Below, one piece after another: positions 16,440-25,442 of a stretch of DNA of 38,047 bases. Numbering within the stretch: position 1 is the stretch's first letter; each line of letters opens with the position of its first letter. Origin of the DNA: Hydrogenophaga sp. (GTDB taxonomy: Bacteria; Pseudomonadota; Gammaproteobacteria; Burkholderiales; Burkholderiaceae_C); NCBI GenBank assembly GCA_016741995.1, contig JACVCO010000025.1:1-38047 (forward strand), read 5' to 3'. The position numbers and the translations under genes were made by a program. Below the pieces are notes generated by a model that worked only from the letters and a program-made list of their open reading frames with translations, did no database searches and was not told the DNA's origin.

Positions 16440-16735
16440 TTGCAATGCTCCACGCCGATCTGCAGGCAGTGCTGGATTCGCAGCGCGGTGACCACGACCC
16501 AGACGAAGGCCAGGACCAGAAAGGCCACCAGGGGAACGTGCCGGTCCAGCACGATGCTGCGCGGCGAGATCAGACGGGCCAGCATCACGAACGGGCGGCC
16601 CACCTGCGCAAGCACCTGATAGAAGATGTTCTGCTCGCGCTTGGCGCCGGCCAACAAGCCCAGCACCCATTGCCCGAGCATGGCCATCAATGCGATCTCG
16701 CAGATCAGCTTGACGATGGAGAGGAAGAGCAGCAT
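16436..16735 (-). CDS. small membrane protein of unknown function
   Basis: A 99-residue protein with two or three hydrophobic stretches: MLLFLSIVKLICEIALMAML, a short QWVLGLLAG, and VPLVAFLVLAFVWVVVTALR. I do not recognise the family. The start is uncertain. I use ATG 16733-16735; an in-frame TTG at 16748-16750 would add five residues (MDPRQ). Neither has a strong ribosome site. Its stop overlaps the start of the TPR-protein gene, suggesting a two-protein membrane unit. Confidence 0.75.
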   Translation of the reverse strand: MLLFLSIVKLICEIALMAMLGQWVLGLLAGAKREQNIFYQVLAQVGRPFVMLARLISPRSIVLDRHVPLVAFLVLAFVWVVVTALRIQHCLQIGVEHCK

Positions 16736-16880
16736 CTGACGGGGGTCCAAAGGTTGCCGCGATTCTTGGCGGGCAACTTACCGTCCTCTTACAAAGACTG
16801 ACACCCCGGGCCTGTGAGCAGGTCAAACCCTGTCGGGGTTTTCCCTCGGGTTGCGCACCCCTTGCGCCCAAAGAACTACA

Positions 16881-16912
16881 AAAAAAGAAGCGGCCGGGGT
16901 TACCGGCCGCTT
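16881..16912 (-). terminator. intrinsic terminator of ppsA
   Basis: AAGCGGCCGG (16888-16897) pairs with CCGGCCGCTT (16903-16912). On the minus strand the stem is followed by CTTTTTTTGT, about 25 bases after the ppsA stop. Confidence 0.93.
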
Positions 16913-16937
16913 GCTTGCCTTGTGAAGGGCAGTGAAC

Positions 16938-19331
16938 TCAGGTGTTCGCCAGCAACTGCCAGGTGTCCACCACCGTGTCGGGGTTCAGCGAGATCGAACT
17001 GATGCCCTCGTCACGCAGCCACTGCGCGAAGTCGGGGTGGTCGCTCGGGCCCTGGCCGCAGATGCCCACGTACTTGCCTTCGGCCTTGCAGGCGCCGATG
17101 GCGAGCTTGAGCAGCGCCTGCACGGCCGGGTCGCGCTCATCAAAGTCGTGCGCGAGCAGTTCGAGACCGGAGTCGCGATCGAGGCCGAGCGTGAGCTGCG
17201 TGAGGTCGTTCGAGCCGATCGAGAAGCCGTCGAAGTACTGCAGGAAGTCCTTGGCCAGCACGGCGTTGCTCGGGATCTCGCACATCATGATGAGCTGGAG
17301 ATCGTTCACGCCACGCTTCAAGCCTTTGGCCGCCAGCAGTTCGGTGACGCGCTTGGCCTGCGCCAGCGTGCGCACGAAGGGCACCATCACCTGCACGTTG
17401 GTCAGGCCCATGTCTTCGCGCACGCGCTTCAGGGCCTCGCATTCCATGGCAAAGGCCTCGGCGAAATCGGCGCTGATGTAGCGCGCCGCACCGCGAAAGC
17501 CCAGCATCGGGTTTTCTTCGTCGGGTTCGTAGCGCGAACCGCCCACCAGCTTGCGGTACTCGTTGCTCTTGAAATCCGAGAGGCGAACGATCACCGGCTT
17601 GGGCCAGAAGGCCGCGGCGATGGTGGCCACGCCCTCGGTCACTTTGTCGACGTAGAACGCGCGCGGCGAGGCGTGCCCACGCGCCACCGACTCCACCGCC
17701 TTCTTCAGATCGGCGTCGATCTGCGGGTAGTCGAGGATGGCCTTGGGGTGCACGCCGATGTTGTTGTTGATGATGAATTCGAGCCGCGCCAGGCCCACCC
17801 CGCCGTTGGGAATCTGCGCGAAGTCGAACGCGAGCTGCGGGTTGCCCACGTTCATCATGATCTTCAGGTCCATCTCGGGCATCTCGCCGCGCTGCACCTC
17901 GGTGATCTCGGTTTCCAGCAGGCCGTCGTAGATGTTGCCGGTGTCGCCTTCGGCGCAGCTCACGGTGACGAGCGTGCCGTCCTTGAGCAGGTCGGTCGCG
18001 TCACCACAGCCCACCACGGCCGGGATGCCGAGTTCGCGCGCGATGATGGCCGCGTGGCAGGTGCGCCCGCCGCGGTTGGTGACGATGGCGCTCGCCCGCT
18101 TCATCACCGGCTCCCAGTTCGGGTCGGTCATGTCGGTCACGAGCACGTCACCGGGCTGCACCTTGTCCATTTCGCTGATGTTGTGCACCAGGCGCACCGG
18201 GCCCGTGCCCACCTTCTGGCCGATGGCGCGGCCGCTGGCCAGCACCGCGCCCTTGCCCTTGAGCTTGTAGCGCACCTCGGTCTTGCCGGCGCTCTGGCTT
18301 TTCACCGTCTCGGGGCGTGCTTGCAGGATGTAGATCTGGCCATCGGTGCCGTCCTTGCCCCATTCGATGTCCATCGGGCGGCCGTAATGCTGCTCGATCA
18401 CCAGCGCGTACTTCGCGAGCTGCTCCACGTCGGCCTCGGACAGGCTGTAGCGGTTGCGCTGCTCCACCGGCACGTCGATGGTCTTGACCAGCTTGCCACT
18501 GGCGGCTTTCTCCTCGGGCGAGCTGAACACCATCTGGATCAGCTTGGAGCCCAGGTTGCGCCGGATCACCGCGCGCTTGCCGGCGTTCAGCATGGGCTTG
18601 TGCACGTAGAACTCGTCGGGGTTCACCGCCCCCTGCACCACCGTCTCGCCCAGGCCGAAGCTGCTGGTGATGAACACCACCTCCTCGAAGCCGCTCTCGG
18701 TGTCGATGGTGAACATCACGCCCGCGGCGCCGAGGTCGGAGCGCACCATGCGCTGCACGCCGGCCGACAGCGCCACATCCGCGTGCGCGAAGCCCTTGTG
18801 CACGCGGTAGCTGATCGCGCGGTCGTTGTAGAGGCTGGCAAAGACCTCTTTCATCTTGTGCAGCACGTCCTCGATGCCGACCACGTTGAGGAAGGTTTCC
18901 TGCTGGCCGGCGAAGGACGCGTCGGGCAGATCCTCGGCGGTGGCGGACGAACGCACCGCGAACGACGCCTTGTCGTTGCCCGCGCTCAAAGTGGCGAAGG
19001 CGTCGCGGATGGCCGCTTCGAGATCGGCCGGGAACGGCTGGGCCTCGACCCAGCCACGGATCTCGGCGCCGGCCGCGGCCAGGGCCCGCACGTCTTCGGT
19101 GTCGAGCGTGGCCAGGCGCGCGTTGATGCGCTGGGTGAGCCCGCCGTGCTGGAGGAACTCACGGAAGGCGTGGGCCGTGGTGGCGAAGCCCGTGGGCACT
19201 TTCACCCCGCTGGGCAGTTGCGAAATCATCTCGCCGAGGCTGGCGTTCTTGCCGCCCACGGATTCGACATCGCTCATCCGCAATTTCTCGAACGGCACGA
19301 CCAGGGCGGTCGGCTCGAACAGGTTGGACAT
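16938..19331 (-). CDS. ppsA: phosphoenolpyruvate synthase
   Basis: A 797-residue enzyme that converts pyruvate, ATP and water to PEP, AMP and phosphate in gluconeogenesis. The N-terminal ATP-grasp domain holds [14 protein letters not shown] and [20 protein letters not shown]. The phosphohistidine domain has [15 protein letters not shown] with catalytic His426 and the regulatory Thr424 two residues before it. The C-terminal PEP/pyruvate barrel has [21 protein letters not shown] and [17 protein letters not shown]. The start is ATG 19329-19331; the much longer frame upstream is antisense to ppsR. It is divergent from ppsR, which controls its activity. Confidence 0.98.
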   Translation of the reverse strand: MSNLFEPTALVVPFEKLRMSDVESVGGKNASLGEMISQLPSGVKVPTGFATTAHAFREFLQHGGLTQRINARLATLDTEDVRALAAAGAEIRGWVEAQPFPADLEAAIRDAFATLSAGNDKASFAVRSSATAEDLPDASFAGQQETFLNVVGIEDVLHKMKEVFASLYNDRAISYRVHKGFAHADVALSAGVQRMVRSDLGAAGVMFTIDTESGFEEVVFITSSFGLGETVVQGAVNPDEFYVHKPMLNAGKRAVIRRNLGSKLIQMVFSSPEEKAASGKLVKTIDVPVEQRNRYSLSEADVEQLAKYALVIEQHYGRPMDIEWGKDGTDGQIYILQARPETVKSQSAGKTEVRYKLKGKGAVLASGRAIGQKVGTGPVRLVHNISEMDKVQPGDVLVTDMTDPNWEPVMKRASAIVTNRGGRTCHAAIIARELGIPAVVGCGDATDLLKDGTLVTVSCAEGDTGNIYDGLLETEITEVQRGEMPEMDLKIMMNVGNPQLAFDFAQIPNGGVGLARLEFIINNNIGVHPKAILDYPQIDADLKKAVESVARGHASPRAFYVDKVTEGVATIAAAFWPKPVIVRLSDFKSNEYRKLVGGSRYEPDEENPMLGFRGAARYISADFAEAFAMECEALKRVREDMGLTNVQVMVPFVRTLAQAKRVTELLAAKGLKRGVNDLQLIMMCEIPSNAVLAKDFLQYFDGFSIGSNDLTQLTLGLDRDSGLELLAHDFDERDPAVQALLKLAIGACKAEGKYVGICGQGPSDHPDFAQWLRDEGISSISLNPDTVVDTWQLLANT

Positions 19332-19493
19332 GGAAAGGCTCCTGAGGTTGAAAAACCGGGGGGCTCCATGCACCAGCGTGTGACCTGTGGTTCTGTTGTG
19401 GGTCGGCCACCGGGCAGGGCAGAAATTCGGGCTGCAAGCGCGCCAGATAATGGCCGCCACGCAAAACCCGGCAATTGTAAGGACGGCTTCCCC

Positions 19494-20315
19494 ATGCCCC
19501 ACCGAACGGTCTTCTTCGTCTCCGACGGCACCGGCATCACCGCCGAGACCTTCGGCAACGCCATCCTCGCGCAGTTCGAGGCCAACATCCGCCGCGTGCG
19601 CCTGCCGTTCCTGGACAGCGTGGACAAGGCCCACCAGGCGGTGCGCCAGATCAACCACACGGCCGAGGTGGAAGGCAAGCGCCCGCTGGTGTTCACCACG
19701 GTGGCCAACGACGAAGTGCTGGCGGTGTTCGAGGGCCACTGCCGCGGCATGCTGCTCGACATGTTCGCCACCTTCGTGCAGCCGCTGGAGGTGGAGCTGG
19801 GCATCAAGAGCAACCACCGGGTGGGGCGCTTCTCCGATGCGTCCAAGAGCAAGGCCTACAACGACCGCATCGAGGCCATCAACTTCTCGCTGGAGCACGA
19901 TGACGGCCAGAGCCACAAGGACCTGGAAGCGTCCGACGTGATCCTGGTCGGCGTGAGCCGCAGCGGCAAGACGCCCACCTCGCTCTACCTCGCCATGCAG
20001 TACGGCCTCAAGGCCTCGAACTACCCGCTCATTCCCGAGGATTTCGAGCGCCGCAAGCTGCCACCGGCGCTGGTGCCGCACCGCAAAAAGCTCTTCGGCC
20101 TGACCATCGCGCCCGAGCGGTTGAGCGAGATCCGCAACGAGCGCCGGCCCAACTCGCGTTACGCCAGCCTGGAGAACTGCCGGGTGGAGGTGGCCGAAGC
20201 CGAGGCCATGATGCGCCGCGAGGGCATTCGCTGGTTGTCCACCACCACCAAATCCATCGAGGAAATCGCCACCACCATCCTCCAGGAGGTGCGGCCCGAG
20301 CGGCTCGAATACTGA
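19494..20315 (+). CDS. ppsR: PEP synthase regulatory kinase/pyrophosphorylase PpsR
   Basis: A 273-residue DUF299-family protein. It inactivates PEP synthase by ADP-dependent phosphorylation of the threonine next to the catalytic histidine (Thr424 in the neighbouring PpsA), and reactivates it by phosphate-dependent removal. Visible signatures are [19 protein letters not shown] at the N-terminus, the P-loop GVSRSGKT (153-160), and the C-terminal [18 protein letters not shown]. The ATG at 19494 opens the family N-terminus [12 protein letters not shown]. The frame upstream is antisense to ppsA. The gap of 162 bases to ppsA holds both promoters. Confidence 0.97.
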   Translation: MPHRTVFFVSDGTGITAETFGNAILAQFEANIRRVRLPFLDSVDKAHQAVRQINHTAEVEGKRPLVFTTVANDEVLAVFEGHCRGMLLDMFATFVQPLEVELGIKSNHRVGRFSDASKSKAYNDRIEAINFSLEHDDGQSHKDLEASDVILVGVSRSGKTPTSLYLAMQYGLKASNYPLIPEDFERRKLPPALVPHRKKLFGLTIAPERLSEIRNERRPNSRYASLENCRVEVAEAEAMMRREGIRWLSTTTKSIEEIATTILQEVRPERLEY

Positions 20316-20332
20316 GCGCCGGGAGAAGCGCC

Positions 20333-21925
20333 TCAGGCGGCTGCGGCGGCTTCGCTGGCGGCCTGCCCCACGGGCTGGCGGATCAGGTGATCGAAAGCGC
20401 TGAGCGCGGCGGGGGAGCCGGCGCCCGCCGCGATCACGATCTGCTTGTAGGGCACCGTGGTGCAGTCGCCCGCCGCGAACACACCGTCCACATTGGTGTG
20501 GCCCTTGGCGTCGATCTCGATCTCGCCGAAGCGGCTGAGCGCCAGCGTGCCCTTGAGCCACTCGGTGTTGGGCACCAGGCCGATCTGCACGAACACGCCC
20601 TCGAGTTCGATGTGGCGCTGCTCGCCGCTCGCGCGGTCCTTGTAGCTCAGGCCATTGACCGTGCCGCCCGCGCCGGTGATCTCGGTCGTCTGCGCGTTGG
20701 TGTGGATGGCCACGTTGGGCAGGCTCTTGAGCTTGCGCACCAGCACGGCGTCGGCCTTGAGCGCGTCGGCGAACTCGATCAGCGTGACGTGCTCGACGAT
20801 GCCCGCGAGGTCGATCGCGGCCTCGACGCCGGAGTTGCCACCACCGATGACGGCAACACGCTTGCCCTTGAACAGCGGGCCGTCGCAGTGCGGGCAGTAA
20901 GCCACGCCCTTGTTGCGGTACTCGGCTTCACCGGGCACGTTCACGTTGCGCCAGCGCGCGCCGGTGGACAGGATCACGCTGCGCGCCTGCAGTGTGGCGC
21001 CATTGGCCATCTGCACGCCAATGAGGCCGCCCGGTTGCGCGGCCGGCACCAGTTTCTCGGCGCGCTGCAGGTTCATGATGTCGACGCCGTAGTGGCGCAC
21101 CTGCGCTTCGAGAGCCGCTGCGAACTTCGGGCCATCGGTCTCGAGCACGCTGATGTAGTTCTCGATCGCCAGCGTGTCGTTCACCTGGCCACCGAAGCGC
21201 TCGGCCGCCACGCCCACGCGGATGCCCTTGCGCGCGGCGTACACCGCGGCCGCGGCACCGGCCGGGCCACCGCCGACGATGAGCACGTCGAACGGGTCCT
21301 TGGCGTCGAGCCTGGCGGCTTCGCGCGCGTCGGCGTTCACGTCGAGCTTGGCGACGATCTCTTCCAGCGTCATGCGGCCACCGCCGAACTCCTGGCCATT
21401 GAGGTAGACCATGGGCACGGCCATCACTTGGCGCTCTTCCACCTCGGCCTGGAACAGGCCGCCGTCGATGACGGTGACCTTCACCGCCGGGTTGCGGATC
21501 GCCATGAGCGACAGCGCCTGCACCACGTCCGGGCAGTTGTGGCACGACAGGCTCATGTAGACCTCGAAGTTCAACTCGCCGTCGAGCGTGCCGATCGCGT
21601 CGAGCGTTTCCTGCTCGGCCTTGGGCGGGTGACCACCGGTCCAGAGCAACGCCAGCACCAGCGAGGTGAATTCGTGGCCAAGCGGGATGGCGGCGAAGCG
21701 AACGCCCGCGGTTTCGCCTTCGCGGGCGATCACGAACGAGGGCTTGCGCGCATCGCTGCCGCTGTCGTCGAAGGCCACCTGATCGGACAGGCTGGCGATG
21801 GTGGTCAGCAGTTCGCGCATTTCCTGCGACGAAGCGGTGTCGTCGAGCGAGGCGATAAGGCGGATCGGGCGCTGCAGTTTGCCGAGGTAAGCCTGCAGCT
21901 GGGCCTTGAGGGTGTCGTCGAGCAT
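20333..21925 (-). CDS. ahpF: alkyl hydroperoxide reductase subunit F
   Basis: A 530-residue flavoprotein that passes electrons from NADH through FAD and two disulfide centres to AhpC. The N-terminal tandem thioredoxin-like domain has the CxxC SCHNCPD (Cys128, Cys131). The FAD domain starts at [20 protein letters not shown]. The redox CxxC is [11 protein letters not shown]. The NAD-binding motif is [19 protein letters not shown]. The end includes [15 protein letters not shown]. The start is ATG 21923-21925 ([11 protein letters not shown]). It is downstream of ahpC with a ~106-base gap that contains a hairpin. Confidence 0.97.
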   Translation of the reverse strand: MLDDTLKAQLQAYLGKLQRPIRLIASLDDTASSQEMRELLTTIASLSDQVAFDDSGSDARKPSFVIAREGETAGVRFAAIPLGHEFTSLVLALLWTGGHPPKAEQETLDAIGTLDGELNFEVYMSLSCHNCPDVVQALSLMAIRNPAVKVTVIDGGLFQAEVEERQVMAVPMVYLNGQEFGGGRMTLEEIVAKLDVNADAREAARLDAKDPFDVLIVGGGPAGAAAAVYAARKGIRVGVAAERFGGQVNDTLAIENYISVLETDGPKFAAALEAQVRHYGVDIMNLQRAEKLVPAAQPGGLIGVQMANGATLQARSVILSTGARWRNVNVPGEAEYRNKGVAYCPHCDGPLFKGKRVAVIGGGNSGVEAAIDLAGIVEHVTLIEFADALKADAVLVRKLKSLPNVAIHTNAQTTEITGAGGTVNGLSYKDRASGEQRHIELEGVFVQIGLVPNTEWLKGTLALSRFGEIEIDAKGHTNVDGVFAAGDCTTVPYKQIVIAAGAGSPAALSAFDHLIRQPVGQAASEAAAAA

Positions 21926-21970
21926 GGGGGACTCCTGATTCAGCGCAATGCAAAGTTTTGCGAGGAACGC

Positions 21971-21987
21971 TGGGCGCGCGGCGCCCA
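21971..21987 (-). other. hairpin in the ahpC-ahpF gap
   Basis: TGGGCGC and GCGCCCA form a 7-bp stem with a 3-base loop, without a U-tract. It may act as a partial processing or attenuation point that keeps AhpF below AhpC. This role is inference. Confidence 0.35.
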
Positions 21988-22031
21988 ACGTTCAACGCAA
22001 AACCCTCAACGGGTTCAGTGAATCAAGGTGA

Positions 22032-22595
22032 TCAGATCTTGCCGACCAGATCCAGCGAAGGCGTCAGCGTCTTGGCGCCTTCGTTCCACTTGGCGGGGCA
22101 CACCTGGCCAGGGTTCTTGGCCACGAACTGGGCGGCCTTGAGCTTGCGCAGGGTTTCCTTCATGTCGCGCGCGATGGCGTTGTCGTGGATCTCGGCGGTC
22201 TTGATCACGCCTTCGGGGTTGATGACGAAGGTGCCGCGCAGCGCCAGGCCTTCTTCTTCGATGTGCACGCCGAAGGCGCGCGTCAGGGTGTGGGTGGGGT
22301 CACCCACCAGCGGGAACTTGGCCTTGCCCACGGCGGGCGAGGTCTCGTGCCACACCTTGTGCGAGAAGTGGGTGTCGGTGGTGACGATGTAGACCTCGGC
22401 GCCCAGCTTCTGGAACTCGGCGTAGCTGTCGGCGGCGTCTTCCACTTCGGTCGGGCAGTTGAAGGTGAAGGCAGCGGGCATGAACACCAGCACCGACCAC
22501 TCGCCACGCAGGCTGGCGTCGGAGACCGGCACGAACTTGCCGTTGTGGAAAGCGGTGGTCGAGAAGGTCGGCACCGTGGTGTTGATCAAGGACAT
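22032..22595 (-). CDS. ahpC: alkyl hydroperoxide reductase subunit C (2-Cys peroxiredoxin)
   Basis: A 187-residue typical 2-Cys peroxiredoxin, the same length as E. coli AhpC. The peroxidatic Cys47 is in FTFNCPTEVEDAAD and the resolving Cys166 in GQVCPAKWNEG. It reduces H2O2, alkyl peroxides and peroxynitrite, and is recycled by AhpF encoded just downstream. The start MSLINTTVPTFSTTAF is standard. The upstream region (22596-22700) holds an OxyR-like half site, so peroxide induction is likely. Confidence 0.98.
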   Translation of the reverse strand: MSLINTTVPTFSTTAFHNGKFVPVSDASLRGEWSVLVFMPAAFTFNCPTEVEDAADSYAEFQKLGAEVYIVTTDTHFSHKVWHETSPAVGKAKFPLVGDPTHTLTRAFGVHIEEEGLALRGTFVINPEGVIKTAEIHDNAIARDMKETLRKLKAAQFVAKNPGQVCPAKWNEGAKTLTPSLDLVGKI

Positions 22596-22656
22596 GGGAA
22601 CTCCTGGTTGAGGTGGATGGGAAATGGGATGGGGCTGAGCGCCCGACCGGGCAATG

Positions 22657-22693
22657 ATAGTTGAAGACTATTCATCGATCAGATTGATAGTCG
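22657..22693 (-). promoter_or_regulatory. OxyR-like binding site upstream of ahpC
   Basis: ATAG-N7-CTAT (22657-22671) matches one OxyR dyad exactly. The second dyad, in the expected register (22679-22693), is degenerate (TCAG-N7-GTCG). Additional ATAG elements occur at 22687-22690 and near 22705. It lies 62-98 bases upstream of the ahpC ATG, a normal OxyR distance. Confidence 0.45.
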
Positions 22694-22831
22694 ATATCCC
22701 GTCGATAGCTTTTTTTGCTGCTTCGCAGCAATCAATCCATCAGGCTGGATTCTCGTCTCTTCAACCGTCTACCGCTCCGTTTTCAGAAGCAGCGGACTCA
22801 AGTTTTTGCGCATGCAGCATCTACTCATGAA

Positions 22832-22849
22832 GAAGAATCGTTTTCATTT
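22832..22849 (+). promoter_or_regulatory. Fur-box-like site upstream of the CirA-like receptor
   Basis: The complementary strand reads AAATGAAAACGATTCTTC. This resembles the proteobacterial Fur box AATGAnAATnATTCTCA with a few mismatches. It lies about 125 bases upstream of the receptor ATG. Iron repression is expected for such receptors. Confidence 0.45.
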
Positions 22850-22973
22850 GTAATAATAAGCATGCCAACCGCCAGCCAGCCAACTTCCCGTCCGCCGCGT
22901 TCCAACGTGTTTGTGTGCTTCGAGAAACCAGCCAGCCAAGTCTCTCAAGCACCTCAACACGCAAGGAACACCG

Positions 22974-25184
22974 ATGTCGCAAGCATCCATCGCGCCGCGC
23001 CGCGGCCGCGCCACCCCGCTGGCTCAGCGCTTCCCCCTGCAAGCCACCGCCGTGGCCTGCAGCCTCTACCTGCTGGCCCTGGGCACCGCCCACGCGCAGC
23101 AGGCCGAAGCAGCCCTCAATGAAGTCGTGGTGTCCGCCTCCGGCTTCGAGCAGGAGCTCAAGCAGGCACCCGCGTCCATCTCGGTGATCACGCGCGAGGA
23201 GCTCGAAACACGGCAGTACCGCGACCTGGCGGAAGCGCTGATCGGCGTGGAAGGCATCGACGTGCAGGGCGGCACTGGCAAGACCGGTGGCCTGGACATC
23301 AGCATCCGCGGCATGCCCAGCGACTACACGCTGATCCTCATCGACGGCCGCCGCCAGAACGTGGCGGGCGACGTGACGCCCAACGGCTTCGGTGCCGCAC
23401 TCACCAGCCTGATCCCTCCGATCGCGGCGATCGAGCGCATCGAGGTCATCCGCGGCCCGATGTCCACCCTCTATGGCTCCGACGCCATGGGCGGCGTGAT
23501 CAACATCATCACGCGCAAGGTGGCCAAGGAATGGAGCGGCCAGGTGACCCTGGAAGCCGGCATTCCCCAGGACAGCGAATGGGGCAACCAGTACCGCACC
23601 AACGTCTACGCCAGTGGCCCGTTGAAAGAAGACCTGCTGGGCCTGGCCGTGCGCGGCAACATCTACCGCCGTGACGCGGCCGATTGGGTGCTTGCGCCGG
23701 GTGCGGCCCAGCCAACGGCCGCCCGCAACCCGGCCCCGGCCGAGAGCCGCCAGCACAACGTCGGCGCCCGCCTGACGCTGACACCCACCCGCCAGCACGA
23801 CCTGTGGCTGGACGTCGAACAGGGCCGTACCTGGTACGACAACTCGGACGGCCGCCTGGGCACGCGCGACGCCACCACCAACCTGCTGGGCAACAACCCG
23901 CCCGGCTACAAGGACGCCCTGCGCTTCAACCGCGACCAGGTGGCGATCGGCCACAACGCCCGCCTGGGCATCGGCCTGCTGGAAACCAGCCTGATGCACA
24001 CCGAGACCGAAACCATCGGCCGCACCATCCCGGGCGGTGCGGTGCCCGCCGGCGATCCGCGCCGTGGCACGCACCGCGAACTCAAGACCACCAATCTGGT
24101 GCTCGACAGCAAGCTGGTCGCCCCCGTGAGCGACGCGCACGTGCTGACCGTGGGCGGCCAGTGGTGGGACGCCAACCTGATCGACGGCCTGCTGCCCCAG
24201 GAGCACGACCAGACCATGTGGTCCGTGTTCGCGGAAGACGAATGGAAGCTGACCAAACAGCTGACCGCCACGCTCGGCGCCCGCTACGACGACCACAGCG
24301 CCTTCGGCGGCCACGTCAGCCCGCGCGCCTACCTCGTCTGGGACGCCACCAACCAATGGACCATCAAGGGCGGTGTCAGCAAGGGCTTCCGTGCCCCGCG
24401 CCTGAACCAGCTCATCGACGGCGTGAGCGGCGTCAGCGGCCAGGGCGCCACCATCAACATCGGCAACCCCAACCTGAAACCCGAGGTCAGCACCAGCACC
24501 GAGATCTCGGCCCTGTTCGACAACGAGCGCGGCCTGAACGGTGCCGTGACCCTGTTCCACAACAAGATCAAGGACAAGATCAGCGGCGGCGGCGATTGCT
24601 CGGTGAACTACATCTCGAGCTGCGCCTTCAACCCGACGGCCGAGTATTCGATCAACGTCGATGAAGCCACCACCTACGGCATGGAGCTGAGCAGCCGCTT
24701 CAAGCTCGCGCCGGCCTGGGGCCTGAAGGTGGGCTACACCTGGACCAACAGCGAGGTGGTCGAGAACGGTGTGAAGAACGGCCAGTTGGCCAACACCGCC
24801 AAGCACATCGCCAACGCCCAACTCGACTGGACCGCCAGTGAGAAGTGGCGCCTGTGGCTGCGTGGCGAGTACCGCGGCAAGAGCCCGCGCTTCAGCGGCG
24901 ATCCGGCCAACCTCACCGGCAACAACCTGGCCATCTACCAGGCCGTGGGCGACATCAAGCCGCACGCCCTCTTCCACCTCGGTGGCGCCTACAAGGTGTC
25001 GCAGAAGGTGACCATCAACGCCAACATCTTCAACCTGTTCGACAAGGACTTCCGCCAGTACCGCCAGGTCGACCTCAACGGCACCCCGACCTGGGTGAAC
25101 GAATACTTCCAGGGTGGCGCGTCCGTCGCGGGCACCACCCCGGTCGGCCGCACGTTCTGGGTCTCGGCCAGCATCAGCTTCTGA
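22974..25184 (+). CDS. CirA-like TonB-dependent siderophore receptor
   Basis: A 736-residue outer-membrane receptor. A signal peptide ends near GTAHAQQ (about residue 42), followed by a TonB-box-like NEVVVSASG. The plug domain closely follows the CirA pattern: SASGFEQELKQAPASISVIT, YTLILIDGRRQNV, RIEVIRGPMSTLYGSDAMGG and VINIITRK. The barrel ends in SASISF with a terminal Phe for BAM recognition. CirA-type receptors take up ferric catechols (dihydroxybenzoyl compounds) with TonB-ExbBD energy; the actual ligand is unknown. The ATG at 22974 has AAGGA 7 bases upstream. A Fur-like site precedes it and a strong terminator follows. Confidence 0.93.
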   Translation: MSQASIAPRRGRATPLAQRFPLQATAVACSLYLLALGTAHAQQAEAALNEVVVSASGFEQELKQAPASISVITREELETRQYRDLAEALIGVEGIDVQGGTGKTGGLDISIRGMPSDYTLILIDGRRQNVAGDVTPNGFGAALTSLIPPIAAIERIEVIRGPMSTLYGSDAMGGVINIITRKVAKEWSGQVTLEAGIPQDSEWGNQYRTNVYASGPLKEDLLGLAVRGNIYRRDAADWVLAPGAAQPTAARNPAPAESRQHNVGARLTLTPTRQHDLWLDVEQGRTWYDNSDGRLGTRDATTNLLGNNPPGYKDALRFNRDQVAIGHNARLGIGLLETSLMHTETETIGRTIPGGAVPAGDPRRGTHRELKTTNLVLDSKLVAPVSDAHVLTVGGQWWDANLIDGLLPQEHDQTMWSVFAEDEWKLTKQLTATLGARYDDHSAFGGHVSPRAYLVWDATNQWTIKGGVSKGFRAPRLNQLIDGVSGVSGQGATINIGNPNLKPEVSTSTEISALFDNERGLNGAVTLFHNKIKDKISGGGDCSVNYISSCAFNPTAEYSINVDEATTYGMELSSRFKLAPAWGLKVGYTWTNSEVVENGVKNGQLANTAKHIANAQLDWTASEKWRLWLRGEYRGKSPRFSGDPANLTGNNLAIYQAVGDIKPHALFHLGGAYKVSQKVTINANIFNLFDKDFRQYRQVDLNGTPTWVNEYFQGGASVAGTTPVGRTFWVSASISF

Positions 25185-25227
25185 CGAAACCCACCGCCGC
25201 CCGACACCCGGGCGGCCTCACCCCTCG

Positions 25228-25262
25228 ACAGCGCCAGGGCCTTTTCCCTGGCGCTGTTGCTT
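25228..25262 (+). terminator. intrinsic terminator after the CirA-like receptor
   Basis: ACAGCGCCAGGG (25228-25239) pairs perfectly with 25246-25257, followed by TTGCTTTT. The 12-bp stem with a 6-base loop lies 44 bases after the stop. Confidence 0.93.
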
Positions 25263-25298
25263 TTGTGGTGCACCGCAAAGACAAATTGCACCAAATAT

Positions 25299-25318
25299 GA
25301 ATAGGAATGATTTTTATT
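25299..25318 (+). promoter_or_regulatory. Fur-box-like site upstream of the Fiu-like receptor
   Basis: GAATAGGAATGATTTTTATT is a close match to the AATGAGAATnATTnnCATT form of the Fur box. It is followed by GATAAT (25322-25327), a plausible -10. Thus the second receptor has its own iron-controlled promoter after the first receptor's terminator. Confidence 0.6.
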
Positions 25319-25359
25319 AAGGATAATTGACACCGAAGCCAGCCAGAGCCCCTTGCCCG

Positions 25360-25385
25360 ACGCCGCGAGCCCCCGCGGCGTTTTT
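25360..25385 (+). terminator. terminator-like hairpin inside the leader of the Fiu-like gene
   Basis: ACGCCGCG (25360-25367) pairs with CGCGGCGT (25374-25381), a 6-base loop, then TTTTTG. It has the form of an intrinsic terminator. It lies downstream of the Fur-like promoter and 58 bases upstream of the fiu ATG, so it could attenuate the receptor or end a short RNA. Confidence 0.55.
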
Positions 25386-25442
25386 GTGGAGAGCGCGCAC
25401 AGCCAGCCAACTCACCACCGCCCTTCCGCAAGGACCTCTGCC

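Larger units (their letters stand above)
22596..22973. other. 378-base divergent control region between ahpC and the cirA-like receptor
   Basis: No gene is supported here. The region is clearly more AT-rich than its surroundings. It holds an OxyR-like site near the ahpC side (22657-22693), a Fur-like site (22832-22849), and an AT-rich stretch (about 22840-22862) on the receptor side. The receptor's ribosome site (AAGGA) lies 7 bases before 22974. Peroxide and iron control thus meet in one intergenic region. Confidence 0.6.

Noticed and set aside
16801..16860. Hairpin AACCC-TGTC-GGGTT-type near 16826-16842 as a plus-strand terminator
   Set aside because: Short stem, and no plus-strand gene precedes it.
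16932..19490. Very long plus-strand open frame (>800 codons) antisense to ppsA, in frame with ppsR
   Set aside because: It is a high-GC shadow of ppsA; its translation is His/Ala/Arg/Gly-rich without domain character. ppsR starts at 19494 with the family N-terminus.
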